From Streptomyces sp. SM10 (GTDB taxonomy: Bacteria; Actinomycetota; Actinomycetes; Streptomycetales; Streptomycetaceae): a DNA stretch of 42,286 bases. Within the stretch, counting starts at the first letter, position 1, and every line of letters begins with the position of its first letter. The stretch spans positions 49,149 through 91,434 of the forward strand of contig NZ_NEUF01000102.1 in the NCBI RefSeq assembly GCF_002910915.1. The letters run 5' to 3'. Position numbers and translations under genes: made by a program. Below are positions 1 to 8,798 of this stretch, piece after piece. The notes under the pieces are model-generated. The model had not been told where the DNA came from, did no database searches, and saw only the letters and a program-made list of their open reading frames with translations.

Positions 1-273
1 GAACCCGGCGGCCCGCCGGGAGCGCACCGGGGTGGCGGCGCCGGTGACACGGGTGACGGGCACGATCCCGGCGCCCTCCGCCAGCCGCGCCAGCGGGCGC
101 TCCACCCCGCCGCCGCCGAGCCAGCGCCCGCGTAGGTAGGCGTCGGCCATGGCACCGAGGTTCAGCTCGTCCAGCGGCGTGATCCTGCCGCCCCTGCGCA
201 ACCGGTCGCCCGTCAGTTCCACCGTCCCGGCGAGCGGGTTCCAGGACCGCTCGCCGTAGAGCACTCCGCTCAT
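1..273 (-). CDS. Hypothetical protein, N-terminal part only
   Basis: The first 91 codons of a gene that runs off the left edge. The ATG at 273 is preceded on the minus strand by a good purine-rich ribosome binding site (AGGGGGAG). The visible protein starts MSGVLYGERSWNPLAG and is soluble-looking, with no signal peptide or membrane segment. I do not recognise a family in it. It is divergent from sodF, so the 166 bp between the two starts should hold promoters for both. Codon use (G/C at third positions) supports real coding. Confidence 0.6.
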   Translation of the reverse strand, partial: MSGVLYGERSWNPLAGTVELTGDRLRRGGRITPLDELNLGAMADAYLRGRWLGGGGVERPLARLAEGAGIVPVTRVTGAATPVRSRRAAGF

Positions 274-388
274 GACTCCCCCTGTCGTGGCTCGGCGCAG
301 GACACTCCCGGCACCACCGGGTGACCCTAACCCGCGACCTAGGACCAAGGGCTGATCAATCCGGCAGCCTCCTCCTGCTAGCCTGCAT

Positions 389-405
389 TTGCACATCACT
401 TGCAA
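389..405 (+). promoter_or_regulatory. Nur-box-like inverted repeat upstream of sodF
   Basis: TTGCAC-ATCAC-TTGCAA: two hexamers separated by 5 bp. The published Streptomyces Nur (nickel-responsive Fur-family repressor) consensus, as I recall it, is tTGCaa-N5-ttGCAA, which this matches at all but one position. It lies 35 bp upstream of the sodF start, where a bound repressor would block transcription. Nickel-loaded Nur represses the iron SOD gene while the nickel SOD is made. The match is seen; Nur control is inferred. Confidence 0.75.
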
Positions 406-439
406 TAACAACCAGGTAGCAGTTGGAGGGTTCGAACCC

Positions 440-1081
440 ATGGCCACGTACACGCTTCCGGAACTCCCGTACGACTACGCGGCGCTCGAACCGGTCATCA
501 ACCCGCAGATCATCGAGCTCCACCACGACAAGCACCACGCGGCGTACGTCAAGGGTGCGAACGACACCCTGGAGCAGTTGGAAGAGGCCCGTGACAAGGA
601 GGCCTGGGGCGCGGTCAACGGCCTCCAGAAGAACCTCGCCTTCCACCTCTCCGGCCACATCCTGCACTCGATCTACTGGCACAACATGACCGGCGACGGC
701 GGCGGCGAGCCCCTGGCGGCCGACGGTGTGGGCGATCTGGCCGACGCGATCACGGAGTCCTTCGGCTCCTACGCCGGCTTCAAGTCGCAGCTCACGAAGG
801 CCGCGGCGACCACGCAGGGCTCCGGCTGGGGCGTCCTCGCCTACGAGCCGGTCAGCGGAAAGCTGATCGTCGAGCAGGTCTACGACCACCAGGGCAACGT
901 CGGCCAGGGCTCGGTCCCGGTCCTGGTCTTCGACGCCTGGGAGCACGCCTTCTACCTGCAGTACAAGAACCAGAAGGTGGACTTCATCGAGGCCATGTGG
1001 CGCGTCGTCAACTGGCAGGACGTGGCGAAGCGCTACGCCGCCGCCAAGGAGCGCGCGGACGTGCTGCTGCTCGCTCCCTGA
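440..1081 (+). CDS. sodF: Iron (Fe/Zn) superoxide dismutase
   Basis: Converts superoxide to oxygen and hydrogen peroxide in the cytoplasm. The protein is 213 residues, the normal length for Fe/Mn SOD. Expected metal ligands are visible: His28 in ELHHDKHH, His76 in GHILHSIYW, and Asp165 and His169 in the signature DAWEHAFY. An upstream in-frame ATG at 389 would add 17 residues, but it lies inside the Nur-like box. The ATG at 440 has GGAGGG nine bases upstream and gives the conserved start [11 protein letters not shown], so it is preferred. The gene stands alone, with a strong hairpin after it. Regulation by nickel through Nur is likely from the operator and from known Streptomyces biology. Confidence 0.96.
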   Translation: MATYTLPELPYDYAALEPVINPQIIELHHDKHHAAYVKGANDTLEQLEEARDKEAWGAVNGLQKNLAFHLSGHILHSIYWHNMTGDGGGEPLAADGVGDLADAITESFGSYAGFKSQLTKAAATTQGSGWGVLAYEPVSGKLIVEQVYDHQGNVGQGSVPVLVFDAWEHAFYLQYKNQKVDFIEAMWRVVNWQDVAKRYAAAKERADVLLLAP

Positions 1082-1146
1082 CGGAGAACCCGAGCGTCCT
1101 GCCTCGTGATCGTCTTCTCAACCTTCACCCGGCAGGCGGATGGACG

Positions 1147-1183
1147 GAGAACCCCCGCGAGGACATGACTCGCGGGGGTTCTC
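1147..1183. terminator. Bidirectional hairpin between convergent sodF and the PLP-enzyme gene
   Basis: A perfect 15-bp stem (GAGAACCCCCGCGAG, 1147-1161, pairing with 1169-1183) with a 7-base loop. It sits between the stop of sodF and the stop of the minus-strand gene at 1204. There is no long U tract, as is common in Streptomyces. It can serve both convergent genes. Confidence 0.85.
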
Positions 1184-1203
1184 CCGTGTGTCCGGGAGGG
1201 CCC

Positions 1204-2670
1204 TCAGATCCGGAAGACGGAGCCGACGAACTCGGAGAGGAGCCGCTCCTTGAGGGCACCGGGCAGGGCGTCCAGCAGGACGAGTACGGGCGCCATCCGG
1301 CCGGGCAGTCCGGTTCCCTCGCCGAGGCCCGCGAAGGCGAGGACACCCGCGACCTCGTCCGGCCCCAGGGTGTCCGGGTCCAGCTCCGCGGCGAACGCGG
1401 CCAGCGCCGGGTCCACGGTGACCGGCTCCAGCGCGCGGGCCTTCGCCAGCGCGGTCCCGAGGTCGCCGAGCAGGGCGTCGACCTGGCCGACGGTGGCGGG
1501 GGTGAGCGTGAGGTGGAGGTTGGGCGGGAGGGCGTCGAAGGAGAGCTGCGGCTGGAGGTACCAGCCGCTCTCGCGCATCTCGTCGGCGAGGTGGAGGAGC
1601 ATGCTGAGGTCGGGGGCGCCGTCCTCCCCGGCGACGGTGAACGCGACGAGCCCGGCCGCGGGATCGCCCAGCACCCGTACGCCGTCGAGGGAACGCAGCC
1701 CCGCGAGCAGCCGGTCGGACGCCTCGGCGACCCGGCCCGCGAGCGCGGTGTAGCCCTCCTCGCCGACGTGCTGGAGGACCGCCCACGCCTGCGCGAGCAG
1801 TCCACCGGACTTGGTTCCCTGCACCGTCGGGTTGACGACCGGGTAGCCGGGCCAGCCGGCGTGCGCGAAGTACTGGTGACGGCGGAGCTCCGCGTCGCGG
1901 TAGAGGACCACGGAGGCGCCCTTGTCGGCGTACGCGTACTTGTGCAGGTCCACGGAGAGGGAGGTCACCCCGGGCACGGACAGGTCGAACGGCTCGACCT
2001 CCCGCCCGGCGCGCCGCAGGTAGGGCAGGATCCAGCCGCCGATGCAGGCGTCCACGTGGCAGAGCGCACCGCGTGCGGCGGCTGCCGCGGCGATCTCGGC
2101 GACGGGGTCGATCACTCCGTGGGCGTACGAGGGCGTGGAGGCGACCACCAGCGCGGTGCGGTCGGTGAGCGCGGCGGCCATGGCGGCGGCGTCGGCCCGG
2201 AAGGTGACGGGGTCGACGGGGACGACGACGGCCTGCACACCCAGGTAGGCGGCCGCCTTGTGGAAGGCGGCGTGGGCGGTGGACGGCAGCACCAGCTGGG
2301 GCTCGGTGATCCCGCGCACCGTCCGTGCGTGGTCGCGCGCGGTCTTGACGGCGAGCAGGATGCTCTCCGTGCCGCCGCTGGTGAACGTCCCCTGGGCGCC
2401 GGGGGCACCGAGCAGCGCGGCGACCGCGCCGACCACGTCGTTCTCCAGCCGGGCCACGCTCGGGAAGACGGTGGGGTCGAGGCCGTTGACCGTCGCGAAC
2501 GCGGTGTACGCCTCGGCGGCCAGCTCGTCGAGTCCCTCGAGCCCCGCGTCGTAGACGTAGGCGAAGGTGCGGCCCCCGCGGGTGGGCGCGTCGGCCGCGC
2601 GCAGGGCGCGCAGCTCGGCGAGCACCTCGGTGGCGGGGCGGCCGTCGGGCAGGGCGGGGTCAGTCGGCAC
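1204..2670 (-). CDS. PLP-dependent lyase/decarboxylase, sphingosine-1-phosphate lyase-like
   Basis: A 488-residue fold-type I pyridoxal-phosphate enzyme of the group II decarboxylase superfamily. Its closest look is to sphingosine-1-phosphate lyase and tyrosine decarboxylase relatives. Visible motifs: FPSVARLENDVV (69-80), the phosphate-binding FTSGGTESILLAVK (96-109), HVDACIGG with Asp207 for the pyridine nitrogen, and the Schiff-base lysine Lys244 in SVDLHKYAYADKG. It lacks the membrane anchor of eukaryotic lyases. The ATG overlaps the end of the upstream MFS gene by 11 bases, so the two are translationally coupled and the transporter may supply or export its substrate. The exact substrate cannot be told from sequence. 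Confidence 0.85.
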   Translation of the reverse strand: MPTDPALPDGRPATEVLAELRALRAADAPTRGGRTFAYVYDAGLEGLDELAAEAYTAFATVNGLDPTVFPSVARLENDVVGAVAALLGAPGAQGTFTSGGTESILLAVKTARDHARTVRGITEPQLVLPSTAHAAFHKAAAYLGVQAVVVPVDPVTFRADAAAMAAALTDRTALVVASTPSYAHGVIDPVAEIAAAAAARGALCHVDACIGGWILPYLRRAGREVEPFDLSVPGVTSLSVDLHKYAYADKGASVVLYRDAELRRHQYFAHAGWPGYPVVNPTVQGTKSGGLLAQAWAVLQHVGEEGYTALAGRVAEASDRLLAGLRSLDGVRVLGDPAAGLVAFTVAGEDGAPDLSMLLHLADEMRESGWYLQPQLSFDALPPNLHLTLTPATVGQVDALLGDLGTALAKARALEPVTVDPALAAFAAELDPDTLGPDEVAGVLAFAGLGEGTGLPGRMAPVLVLLDALPGALKERLLSEFVGSVFRI

Positions 2671-4057
2671 GGGCGGGCTCTTCCTGGAGGGTGCGGGGTG
2701 CGGGCGGGGTGTCGCGGTAGCGGTGGAGCAGCAGCAGGCTCGCCGCGGCGAGGACGGCGGGCAGCACGCTCATCCCCGCGGTGATCCCCGTCAGCGCCGC
2801 GGCCGGCTGGTCCGCGTGGTGCGCGGCGTCTGAGGAGCGGAAGCCGGTCGCGGCGAGGACGAGGGCGAACACCCCGGCGCCCAGCGCGAAGGCGAGGGTC
2901 TCGGCCGCGGTCCACAGGCCGGTGAAGGTCGCGGCCCTGCGCCTGCCGGTGGTGACGAAGTCCGCCGCAAGGGTGTCCGCGAGCATCGTCAGGGGGAGCA
3001 ACTGGAGCCCCGCGTAAGCGATTCCGACGAGGACGACGGCCGCGTACCCGACGACGGGCCCCCCGGCGCCGGTGAACGCGAGGAGCACCGACCCTGCCGT
3101 GTAGAGCAGGGACGCGCACCACTGGGCGTACCTCACGCCCTTGCGGCGGGCCAGCCGGTTCCACAGCGGCATGAAGAGGACGAGCGGGCCGATCAGGCAG
3201 GCGAAGAGCGGGGTGACCGCGTCCGGTGAGCCGAGGGTGTACGTCGCGAAGTACTGGACGCCGGCGAGCATCACGCCGATGGCGAGGGCCTGGAGCGTCC
3301 ACATGCCCGCCAGGTACAGGAACGGCCGGTTGGAGCGGGCGGCGGCGAGCTGGGCGCGGAGGGAGGGTTCGGCCTCGCTGCGGGCCGCGGCCGGGGCGCG
3401 TCGGGTGGCCGCCCAGGCTCCGAACATCCCGAAGGCCAGGAGGACGGCGACGACGGCGCCCATCAGGCGGTAGCTCTCCGGGGTGTCCCCTTGGGCGTGC
3501 GCGATCGCGGGGGCCAGGGCGCCGGACAGCAGGATGGCGACGCCGAGGAACCCCACCCGCCAGCCGAGCACGCGGGCGCGCTCGTGCGGGTCCTCGGTCA
3601 TCTCGGCCGGCATGGTCACGTACGGCACCTGGAAGACGGCGTACGCGGTGGCGGCGAGCAGGAACAGGACGGCGACGTAGCCGGCGGCGGGGGCGCCCCG
3701 CAGCGGTGGAGCGGCGAAGATCAGCGCGAAGAGCGGGGGCAGTGTGCAGGCGCCGATCAGCAGGAACGGCCTGCGGGACCCGCCGCGCAGGCGGCTGCGG
3801 TCGGAGACCGCGCCGACCAGCGGGTTGATCAGGACGTCCCAGGCCTTGGGCAGGAAGACGGCGGCCCCCGCGACGGCGGCCGGCACGGCGAGGACGTTGG
3901 TGAGGTAGTAGAGCAGGATCAGGCCGGGCACGGTCGCGAAGGTGCCGGTGCAGAGCGAGCCGAGCCCGTATCCGATCCGCACGGTGCGCGGCAGGGAAGG
4001 GGCCGCGTGCTGATCCGGACCGGCCGCTGGCATGGGCAGATCTTGAACGATGTTCAT
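2660..4057 (-). CDS. MFS transporter, glycoside-pentoside-hexuronide (MFS_2) type
   Basis: About 465 residues with twelve hydrophobic segments. The N-terminal GLGSLCTGTFATVPGLILLYYL and the LPKAWDVLINPLVGAVSDRS loop are typical of the sodium:sugar (melibiose-like, GPH) symporter branch. RRPFLLIG and an internal large loop near residue 240 also fit. Start choice: the frame is open far upstream, but MNIVQDLPM at 4057 is the last Met before the first hydrophobic segment except MPAAGP at 4033, and neither has a strong ribosome binding site. Its stop overlaps the start of the PLP-enzyme gene by 11 bases, making a two-gene operon. Substrate unknown; homologues move sugars or organic acids. Confidence 0.82.
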   Translation of the reverse strand: MNIVQDLPMPAAGPDQHAAPSLPRTVRIGYGLGSLCTGTFATVPGLILLYYLTNVLAVPAAVAGAAVFLPKAWDVLINPLVGAVSDRSRLRGGSRRPFLLIGACTLPPLFALIFAAPPLRGAPAAGYVAVLFLLAATAYAVFQVPYVTMPAEMTEDPHERARVLGWRVGFLGVAILLSGALAPAIAHAQGDTPESYRLMGAVVAVLLAFGMFGAWAATRRAPAAARSEAEPSLRAQLAAARSNRPFLYLAGMWTLQALAIGVMLAGVQYFATYTLGSPDAVTPLFACLIGPLVLFMPLWNRLARRKGVRYAQWCASLLYTAGSVLLAFTGAGGPVVGYAAVVLVGIAYAGLQLLPLTMLADTLAADFVTTGRRRAATFTGLWTAAETLAFALGAGVFALVLAATGFRSSDAAHHADQPAAALTGITAGMSVLPAVLAAASLLLLHRYRDTPPAPRTLQEEPARAD

Positions 4058-4143
4058 CTTTTCGGCAAGACCCGCGGAGCCCGCGACGCATGACGCCCTG
4101 CGGCGGGCGGGGCGCGGCCGCCCCGCCCGCGGCAGGCGCGGGG

Positions 4144-4794
4144 TCAGTCGAAGACGGGACCCTGCGTACGGGTCCGCTTGATCTCGTAGAAGCCGGGGAT
4201 CGACGCCACCAGGAGCGTGCCGTCCCAGAGCTTCGCCGCCTCCTCGCCCTTCGGGGCGGGGGTGACGACCGGGCCGAAGAACGCGATCTGCTCGCCGTCG
4301 GCGCCGGGCACGGCGATGACCGGGGTGCCGACGTCCTGGCCGACCTTGTCGATGCCCTCCTGGTGGGAGGCGCGCAGCTCCTTGTCGTACGCGTCGGAGT
4401 CGGCGTACTCCAGCAGTTCGGCCGGCAGGCCGACGTCCGCCAGGGCGCCCGCGATCGCCTCGCGGGTGGGGCCCTCGCCGTTGTTGTGGATGCGGGTGCC
4501 GAGGGCGGTGTACAGGGGGCCGACGATGGCGTCGCCGTGCTTCTCCCGGGCGGCGACCACGACACGGACGGGCGCCCAGGCCTGGGTGCGCATCATGTCC
4601 TGGTACTCCTCGGACAGCTCGTCGAGCCTGGGCTCGTTGAGCACGGCGAGGCTCATCACGTGCCAGCGCACCTCCACGTCGCGGACCTTCTCCACCTCCA
4701 GCATCCAGCGGGAGGTCATCCAGGCCCAGGGACAGAGCGGGTCGAACCAGAAGTCGGCCGGGACCTTGCCGCCGGCCGTGCTGTTCTCGGGCAT
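4144..4794 (-). CDS. DsbA-like mycothiol-dependent nitroreductase (Rv2466c/mycoredoxin-2 family)
   Basis: A 216-residue thioredoxin-fold protein of the DsbA subclass. It opens ADFWFDPLCPWAWMTSRW and ends KRTRTQGPVFD, closely resembling M. tuberculosis Rv2466c as I remember it. That protein uses mycothiol to reduce oxidised substrates and to activate a nitro-type prodrug. The active-site motif here is Cys21-Pro-Trp-Ala24, not CPWC, so the resolving cysteine is missing and a monothiol mechanism is implied. The start at 4794 is chosen because AGGAGA precedes it; an ATG at 4806 lacks a ribosome binding site. It is divergent from the aminopeptidase N gene, the same arrangement I recall in mycobacteria. 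Confidence 0.88.
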   Translation of the reverse strand: MPENSTAGGKVPADFWFDPLCPWAWMTSRWMLEVEKVRDVEVRWHVMSLAVLNEPRLDELSEEYQDMMRTQAWAPVRVVVAAREKHGDAIVGPLYTALGTRIHNNGEGPTREAIAGALADVGLPAELLEYADSDAYDKELRASHQEGIDKVGQDVGTPVIAVPGADGEQIAFFGPVVTPAPKGEEAAKLWDGTLLVASIPGFYEIKRTRTQGPVFD

Positions 4795-4927
4795 GTCTCT
4801 CCTCATGAGGTCGGTCTGCACCTGAGTCCCGGAACACCTCAGGGCCCTCCCGCCATTCCCGTGCGCCGCCTCCCGGGGCCGCATGGGAGGATCAAAAGTC
4901 TTCGAACGAGACACAAAGGAGTGCTCC

Positions 4928-7516
4928 GTGCCTGGTGAGAACCTGTCCCGCGACGAGGCCCGCGAGAGGGCCGAGCTGCTGACCGTCGACGGTTACGAGG
5001 TCGTCCTCGACCTCCGTTCCGCCGTCGGTGAGCCCGACGGGGGCGACGACGCCGGTCCGCGCACCTTCCGCTCGCAGACCACGATCCGTTTCCGCGCCGC
5101 CCGCGCGGGGGCCTCGACCTTCGCCGATCTGCTGGCGCCCTCCGTGACCGCCGTGACGCTGAACGGCAGGGACCTGGACCCCGGGGCCGTCTTCGACGGC
5201 ACCCGGATCGCGCTGGAGGACCTCGCCGGCGGCGAGAACGTCCTGGTGGTCGACGCGCAGTGCGCGTACAGCCGGACCGGCGAGGGCATGCACCGCTTCG
5301 TCGACCCGGAGGACGGCGAGGTCTACCTGTACACGCAGTACGAGCCGGCCGACGCCCGGCGCGTCTTCGCCAACTTCGAGCAGCCCGACCTCAAGGCGCC
5401 CTACCGCTTCCAGGTGACGGCGCCCGAGGGCTGGCGGGTCTGGAGCAACGGCGCGGAGGAGCCGCAGGAGGGCGAGGTCCACCGGTTCGCGGAGACCCTG
5501 CCGATCTCGACGTACATCACGGTGGTCGTCGCGGGGCCGTACCACTACGTGAGCGACCTCTACACGCGCAGGTTCGACGACGGCTCGAAGCTGGAGGTCC
5601 CGCTCGGGGCGATGTGCCGGAAGGGGCTCGCGCGGTACTTCGACGCGGACGACGTCTTCCTGATCACCAAGCAGGGCCTGGACTTCTTCCACGACCACTT
5701 CGACTACCCGTACCCCTTCGGGAAGTACGACCAGGCGTTCGTGCCGGAGTACAACCTCGGCGCCATGGAGAACCCGGGCCTCGTCACCTTCCGCGAGGAG
5801 TACATCTACCGCGGAAAGGTCACCTCGGCCTCCTACGAGCGCCGCGCCAACGTCATCCTGCACGAGATGGCGCACATGTGGTTCGGCGACCTGGTCACCA
5901 TGCAGTGGTGGGACGACCTGTGGCTGAAGGAGTCCTTCGCCGACTTCATGGGGACGTTCTCGATGGTGGAGGCGACCCGCTTCACCAACGGCTGGATCAC
6001 CTTCGCCAACAACCGCAAGGCCTGGGCCTACCGCGCAGACCAGCTGCCGTCCACGCACCCGATCACGGCCGACATCCGTGATCTGGAGGACGCCAAGCTG
6101 AACTTCGACGGCATCACGTACGCCAAGGGCGCCTCGGTGCTGAAGCAGCTCGTGGCGTACGTGGGACGGGACGCCTTCCTGGAGGGCGCTCGCCGCTACT
6201 TCAAGCAGCACGCCTACGGCAACACGCAGCTCGGCGACCTGCTCTCGGTACTGGCCGAGACGTCCGGGCGCGACATGACGGCCTGGTCGCGCGCGTGGCT
6301 CCAGACGGCGGGGGTCAACGTCCTGACGCCGGCGGTGACGTACGACGGCGAGGGCCGGATCGCGGAGCTCGCCGTGGTCCAGGAGGCCGCCGCCTCCCAC
6401 CCGGAGCTGCGTCCGCACCGGGTCGCGGTGGGGCTGTACCGGCTCTCCCCGGAGGGCGAGCTGGTGCGGTACGCGCGCGCCGAGGCCGATGTCGCCGGGG
6501 AGCGCACCGTGGTCGCGGAGCTGGCGGGGTCCGAGAGGCCCGATCTGGTCCTGGTCAACGACGACGACCTCACGTACTGCAAGGTCCGTTTCGACGAGGT
6601 GTCCCTGGCCACCCTGCGCGAGCACCTCGGTGACATCACCGACCCGCTGGCCAGGGCGCTGTGCTGGTCCGCGCTGTGGAACATGACGCGGGACGCGCTG
6701 CTGCCGGCCCGGGACTTCGTGTCCCTGGTGCTGTCGTCCGCCGGCCGCGAGTCGGACATCGGCGTCCTGCAGATGCTGCACGCCTGGGCGCAGTCGGCGC
6801 TCGTACGCTACGCCGCGCCCGCCTGGCGCGAGGAGGGCGGCCGGGCGCTGGCCGAGGGCGCGCTGGCGGAGCTGCGGCGCGCGGAGCCCGGCAGCCAGCA
6901 CCAGCTGACGTGGGCCCGGTTCCTCGCGGCCGTCGCGTCGTCGGAGGCGGACCTCGAGCTCCTGGGCGAACTGCTCGACGGCTCGGCCGCGATCGACGGC
7001 CTGGACGTCGACCAGGAGCTCCGCTGGGCGTTCCTGTCCCCGCTGGTCTCGCACGGCAGGGCCGACGAGGCGGCCGTCGACGCCGAACTCGCGCGCGACG
7101 ACACCGCGTCCGGCAAGCGGCACCACGTGCGGTGTCTGGCCTCGCGCCCCTCGGCCGCGGTCAAGGCGCAGGCCTGGGCGGCGGTCGTGGAGTCGGACAA
7201 GCTGTCCAACGCCCTCGTGGGCGCCACGATCGCGGGCTTCGAACAGCCCTCCCAGCGGGAGTTGCTGGCCCCGTACACGGCCACGTACTTCGAGGCGATC
7301 GAGCGGGTCTGGGCCGAGCGCTCCATCCAGATCGGCATGGACGTCGTCAAGGGGCTGTTCCCCGGGCTGCAGGACGACCCCGCGACCCTGACCGCGACAG
7401 ACGCGTGGCTGACCTCGCACCCGGACGCGGCCCCGGCGCTGCGGCGCCTGGTCCTGGAGGCGCGGGACGATCTGGCGCGGACGCTCCGGGGGCAGGAGCG
7501 CGACGCGGCGGCGTGA
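4928..7516 (+). CDS. pepN: Aminopeptidase N (M1 family), first paralogue
   Basis: A cytoplasmic zinc metallopeptidase of 862 residues that removes N-terminal amino acids from peptides. M1 signatures are complete: substrate-anchoring GAMEN at 278-282, HEMAHMWF with zinc ligands His312 and His316 and catalytic Glu313, and the third ligand Glu335 in LKESF. The C-terminal half is the helical ERAP1-like domain. The GTG at 4928 is preferred over an upstream in-frame ATG at 4883 because AAAGGAG lies 7 bases before it and the same VPGxNLxRxEA start occurs in the second paralogue at 14620. No signal peptide. Divergent from the Rv2466c-like gene with 133 bp between starts. Confidence 0.96.
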   Translation: MPGENLSRDEARERAELLTVDGYEVVLDLRSAVGEPDGGDDAGPRTFRSQTTIRFRAARAGASTFADLLAPSVTAVTLNGRDLDPGAVFDGTRIALEDLAGGENVLVVDAQCAYSRTGEGMHRFVDPEDGEVYLYTQYEPADARRVFANFEQPDLKAPYRFQVTAPEGWRVWSNGAEEPQEGEVHRFAETLPISTYITVVVAGPYHYVSDLYTRRFDDGSKLEVPLGAMCRKGLARYFDADDVFLITKQGLDFFHDHFDYPYPFGKYDQAFVPEYNLGAMENPGLVTFREEYIYRGKVTSASYERRANVILHEMAHMWFGDLVTMQWWDDLWLKESFADFMGTFSMVEATRFTNGWITFANNRKAWAYRADQLPSTHPITADIRDLEDAKLNFDGITYAKGASVLKQLVAYVGRDAFLEGARRYFKQHAYGNTQLGDLLSVLAETSGRDMTAWSRAWLQTAGVNVLTPAVTYDGEGRIAELAVVQEAAASHPELRPHRVAVGLYRLSPEGELVRYARAEADVAGERTVVAELAGSERPDLVLVNDDDLTYCKVRFDEVSLATLREHLGDITDPLARALCWSALWNMTRDALLPARDFVSLVLSSAGRESDIGVLQMLHAWAQSALVRYAAPAWREEGGRALAEGALAELRRAEPGSQHQLTWARFLAAVASSEADLELLGELLDGSAAIDGLDVDQELRWAFLSPLVSHGRADEAAVDAELARDDTASGKRHHVRCLASRPSAAVKAQAWAAVVESDKLSNALVGATIAGFEQPSQRELLAPYTATYFEAIERVWAERSIQIGMDVVKGLFPGLQDDPATLTATDAWLTSHPDAAPALRRLVLEARDDLARTLRGQERDAAA

Positions 7517-7641
7517 GATTCCGGCGCAACCCCATCTTTTCGGCGTTCGAACTGCCGTGCTTTAGGACGGTGTTGTCCTGGAATGTCGACGGACGTGTAA
7601 CACGGGTTACCGCGCCGCGGGGCTGCGGAACCCTCCCCGGC

Positions 7642-8649
7642 ATGAACCGGAACACCCCACTGTCCCCGAGCCCCGTCCACGAAGTGAGCCACCGCGTGCA
7701 GTCGGCCGCGCAGTTGCGCGCCCGCGGCGTGACCGCCGCGCAGACCGCCGCACAGTGTCTGCCCGGCGGCCCCTGGCAGCAGCTGCTCCCGGGCGTGTAC
7801 CTCCTGCACCCGGGGCCCCCCACGAACGACGACCGGGTGCACGGCGCCCTGCTCTACGCCGGGCGGCCCCCGGCCGGCGCCCGGCGGACCGTGCCCGCCC
7901 CGTCAGGCCCCGGCTACGGCGAGGCCATGGTGACGGGCCTGGCGGCCCTGTCCCTGTACGGATTCGCCTCCGCGCCCACGGTGATCGCCCTGCACCGGAT
8001 CGACGTACTGGTGCCGCGCACCAGGCGGCTGCGCTCCACCCGGTTCGTCCAGGTCACCAGGACCGCCGCCCCGCCCCGGCCGCAGCGCCGACTCGGGGTG
8101 CCGCTGGCTCCGGTCGAGCGCGCCCTGGCCGACGCGGTGACCGCGCTCACGGACGCCTCGACGGTGCGCCGGATCCTGACGGAGGCGGTGCGAGGCGGCC
8201 ACTGCGACCCCGTCTCCGTCGTGCGGGAGCTGAACGACGCCAAGCTGCTGGGCCGCGCCCATGTGGTGGACGCCGTGGAGGCGTTGCTCGTCGAGGGCCG
8301 CGCCGTGGCGGAGGCCGGCCTGTACGCGATGGTGCGCACCCACGGCCTGCCCCAGCCGCTGTGGAACGTGGAACTGTCCCTTCCGGGCGGCGGCTCGCTG
8401 GGAGGGGTGGACGCCTACTGGCCGGAGCAGGCGGTCGCACTCGAACTCGGCAGCCGTTCAGCCCGCCAGGAGCACGTCGTCTTCGCCGCGGAGCGGGAGC
8501 GTCTGGCGCGGCTCGGGGTCACGGTGGTGCGGGTGTCGCCCAAGCAGCTGAGGGATTCGACCGCACAGCTCTCGGTGGTGCTGCGTACGGCGATGATGGC
8601 GGCCGAGGACCGGGAACCGGCCGCGTACGTGGTGGTCCTGCCGCGGTAG
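7642..8649 (+). CDS. AbiEi antitoxin-like winged-helix protein with degenerate DUF559-like C-terminus
   Basis: 335 residues. The first ~200 resemble AbiEi-type proteins: an N-terminal helical section (SAAQLRARGVTAAQTA), GGPWQQLLPGVYLLHPG, a SLYGF segment and an ERALADAV helix. The last ~90 resemble the very-short-patch-repair/DUF559 nuclease fold (GVDAYWPEQAVALELG, then FAAERERLARLGVTVVRVSP). In that fold the active site is D...ExK; here Asp is present but ELGS replaces ExK, so nuclease activity is doubtful. No AbiEii-like nucleotidyltransferase toxin is adjacent. No strong ribosome binding site precedes the ATG; a leaderless or short-leader transcript is possible (TTGTCC near 7573, TGTAAC near 7596). 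Function unknown, perhaps DNA-binding. Confidence 0.7.
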   Translation: MNRNTPLSPSPVHEVSHRVQSAAQLRARGVTAAQTAAQCLPGGPWQQLLPGVYLLHPGPPTNDDRVHGALLYAGRPPAGARRTVPAPSGPGYGEAMVTGLAALSLYGFASAPTVIALHRIDVLVPRTRRLRSTRFVQVTRTAAPPRPQRRLGVPLAPVERALADAVTALTDASTVRRILTEAVRGGHCDPVSVVRELNDAKLLGRAHVVDAVEALLVEGRAVAEAGLYAMVRTHGLPQPLWNVELSLPGGGSLGGVDAYWPEQAVALELGSRSARQEHVVFAAERERLARLGVTVVRVSPKQLRDSTAQLSVVLRTAMMAAEDREPAAYVVVLPR

Positions 8650-8666
8650 TGGCGCGATGGGGACGG

Positions 8667-8682
8667 TGGCGGATCTCCGCCA
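8667..8682. repeat. Short perfect inverted repeat before the subtilase gene
   Basis: TGGCGGA-TC-TCCGCCA, 7-bp arms with a 2-bp centre, placed 18 bp after the preceding stop codon and 117 bp before the subtilase start. It may be a protein-binding operator or a weak terminator. The loop is too short for an ideal hairpin, so an operator is slightly more likely. The rest of the 150-bp gap shows no other clear signal. Confidence 0.35.
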
Positions 8683-8798
8683 TGTCACTTTCTCGTCCCC
8701 GTCAACTCTCCACAAACCCCTGTCTTTTACGAAAGGCTGAGCGGTCATCGGGTACCGAATTCCGGACTCTCTCTTTCATTCACAAAACAGGGATGCTG

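Noticed and set aside
389..439. An upstream ATG that would extend SodF by 17 residues
   Set aside because: It lies inside the Nur-like operator, has no ribosome binding site, and the added sequence [17 protein letters not shown] is not part of the family.
7642..8649. A complete AbiE abortive-infection toxin-antitoxin system
   Set aside because: Only the AbiEi-like part is present; neither neighbour is an AbiEii nucleotidyltransferase.
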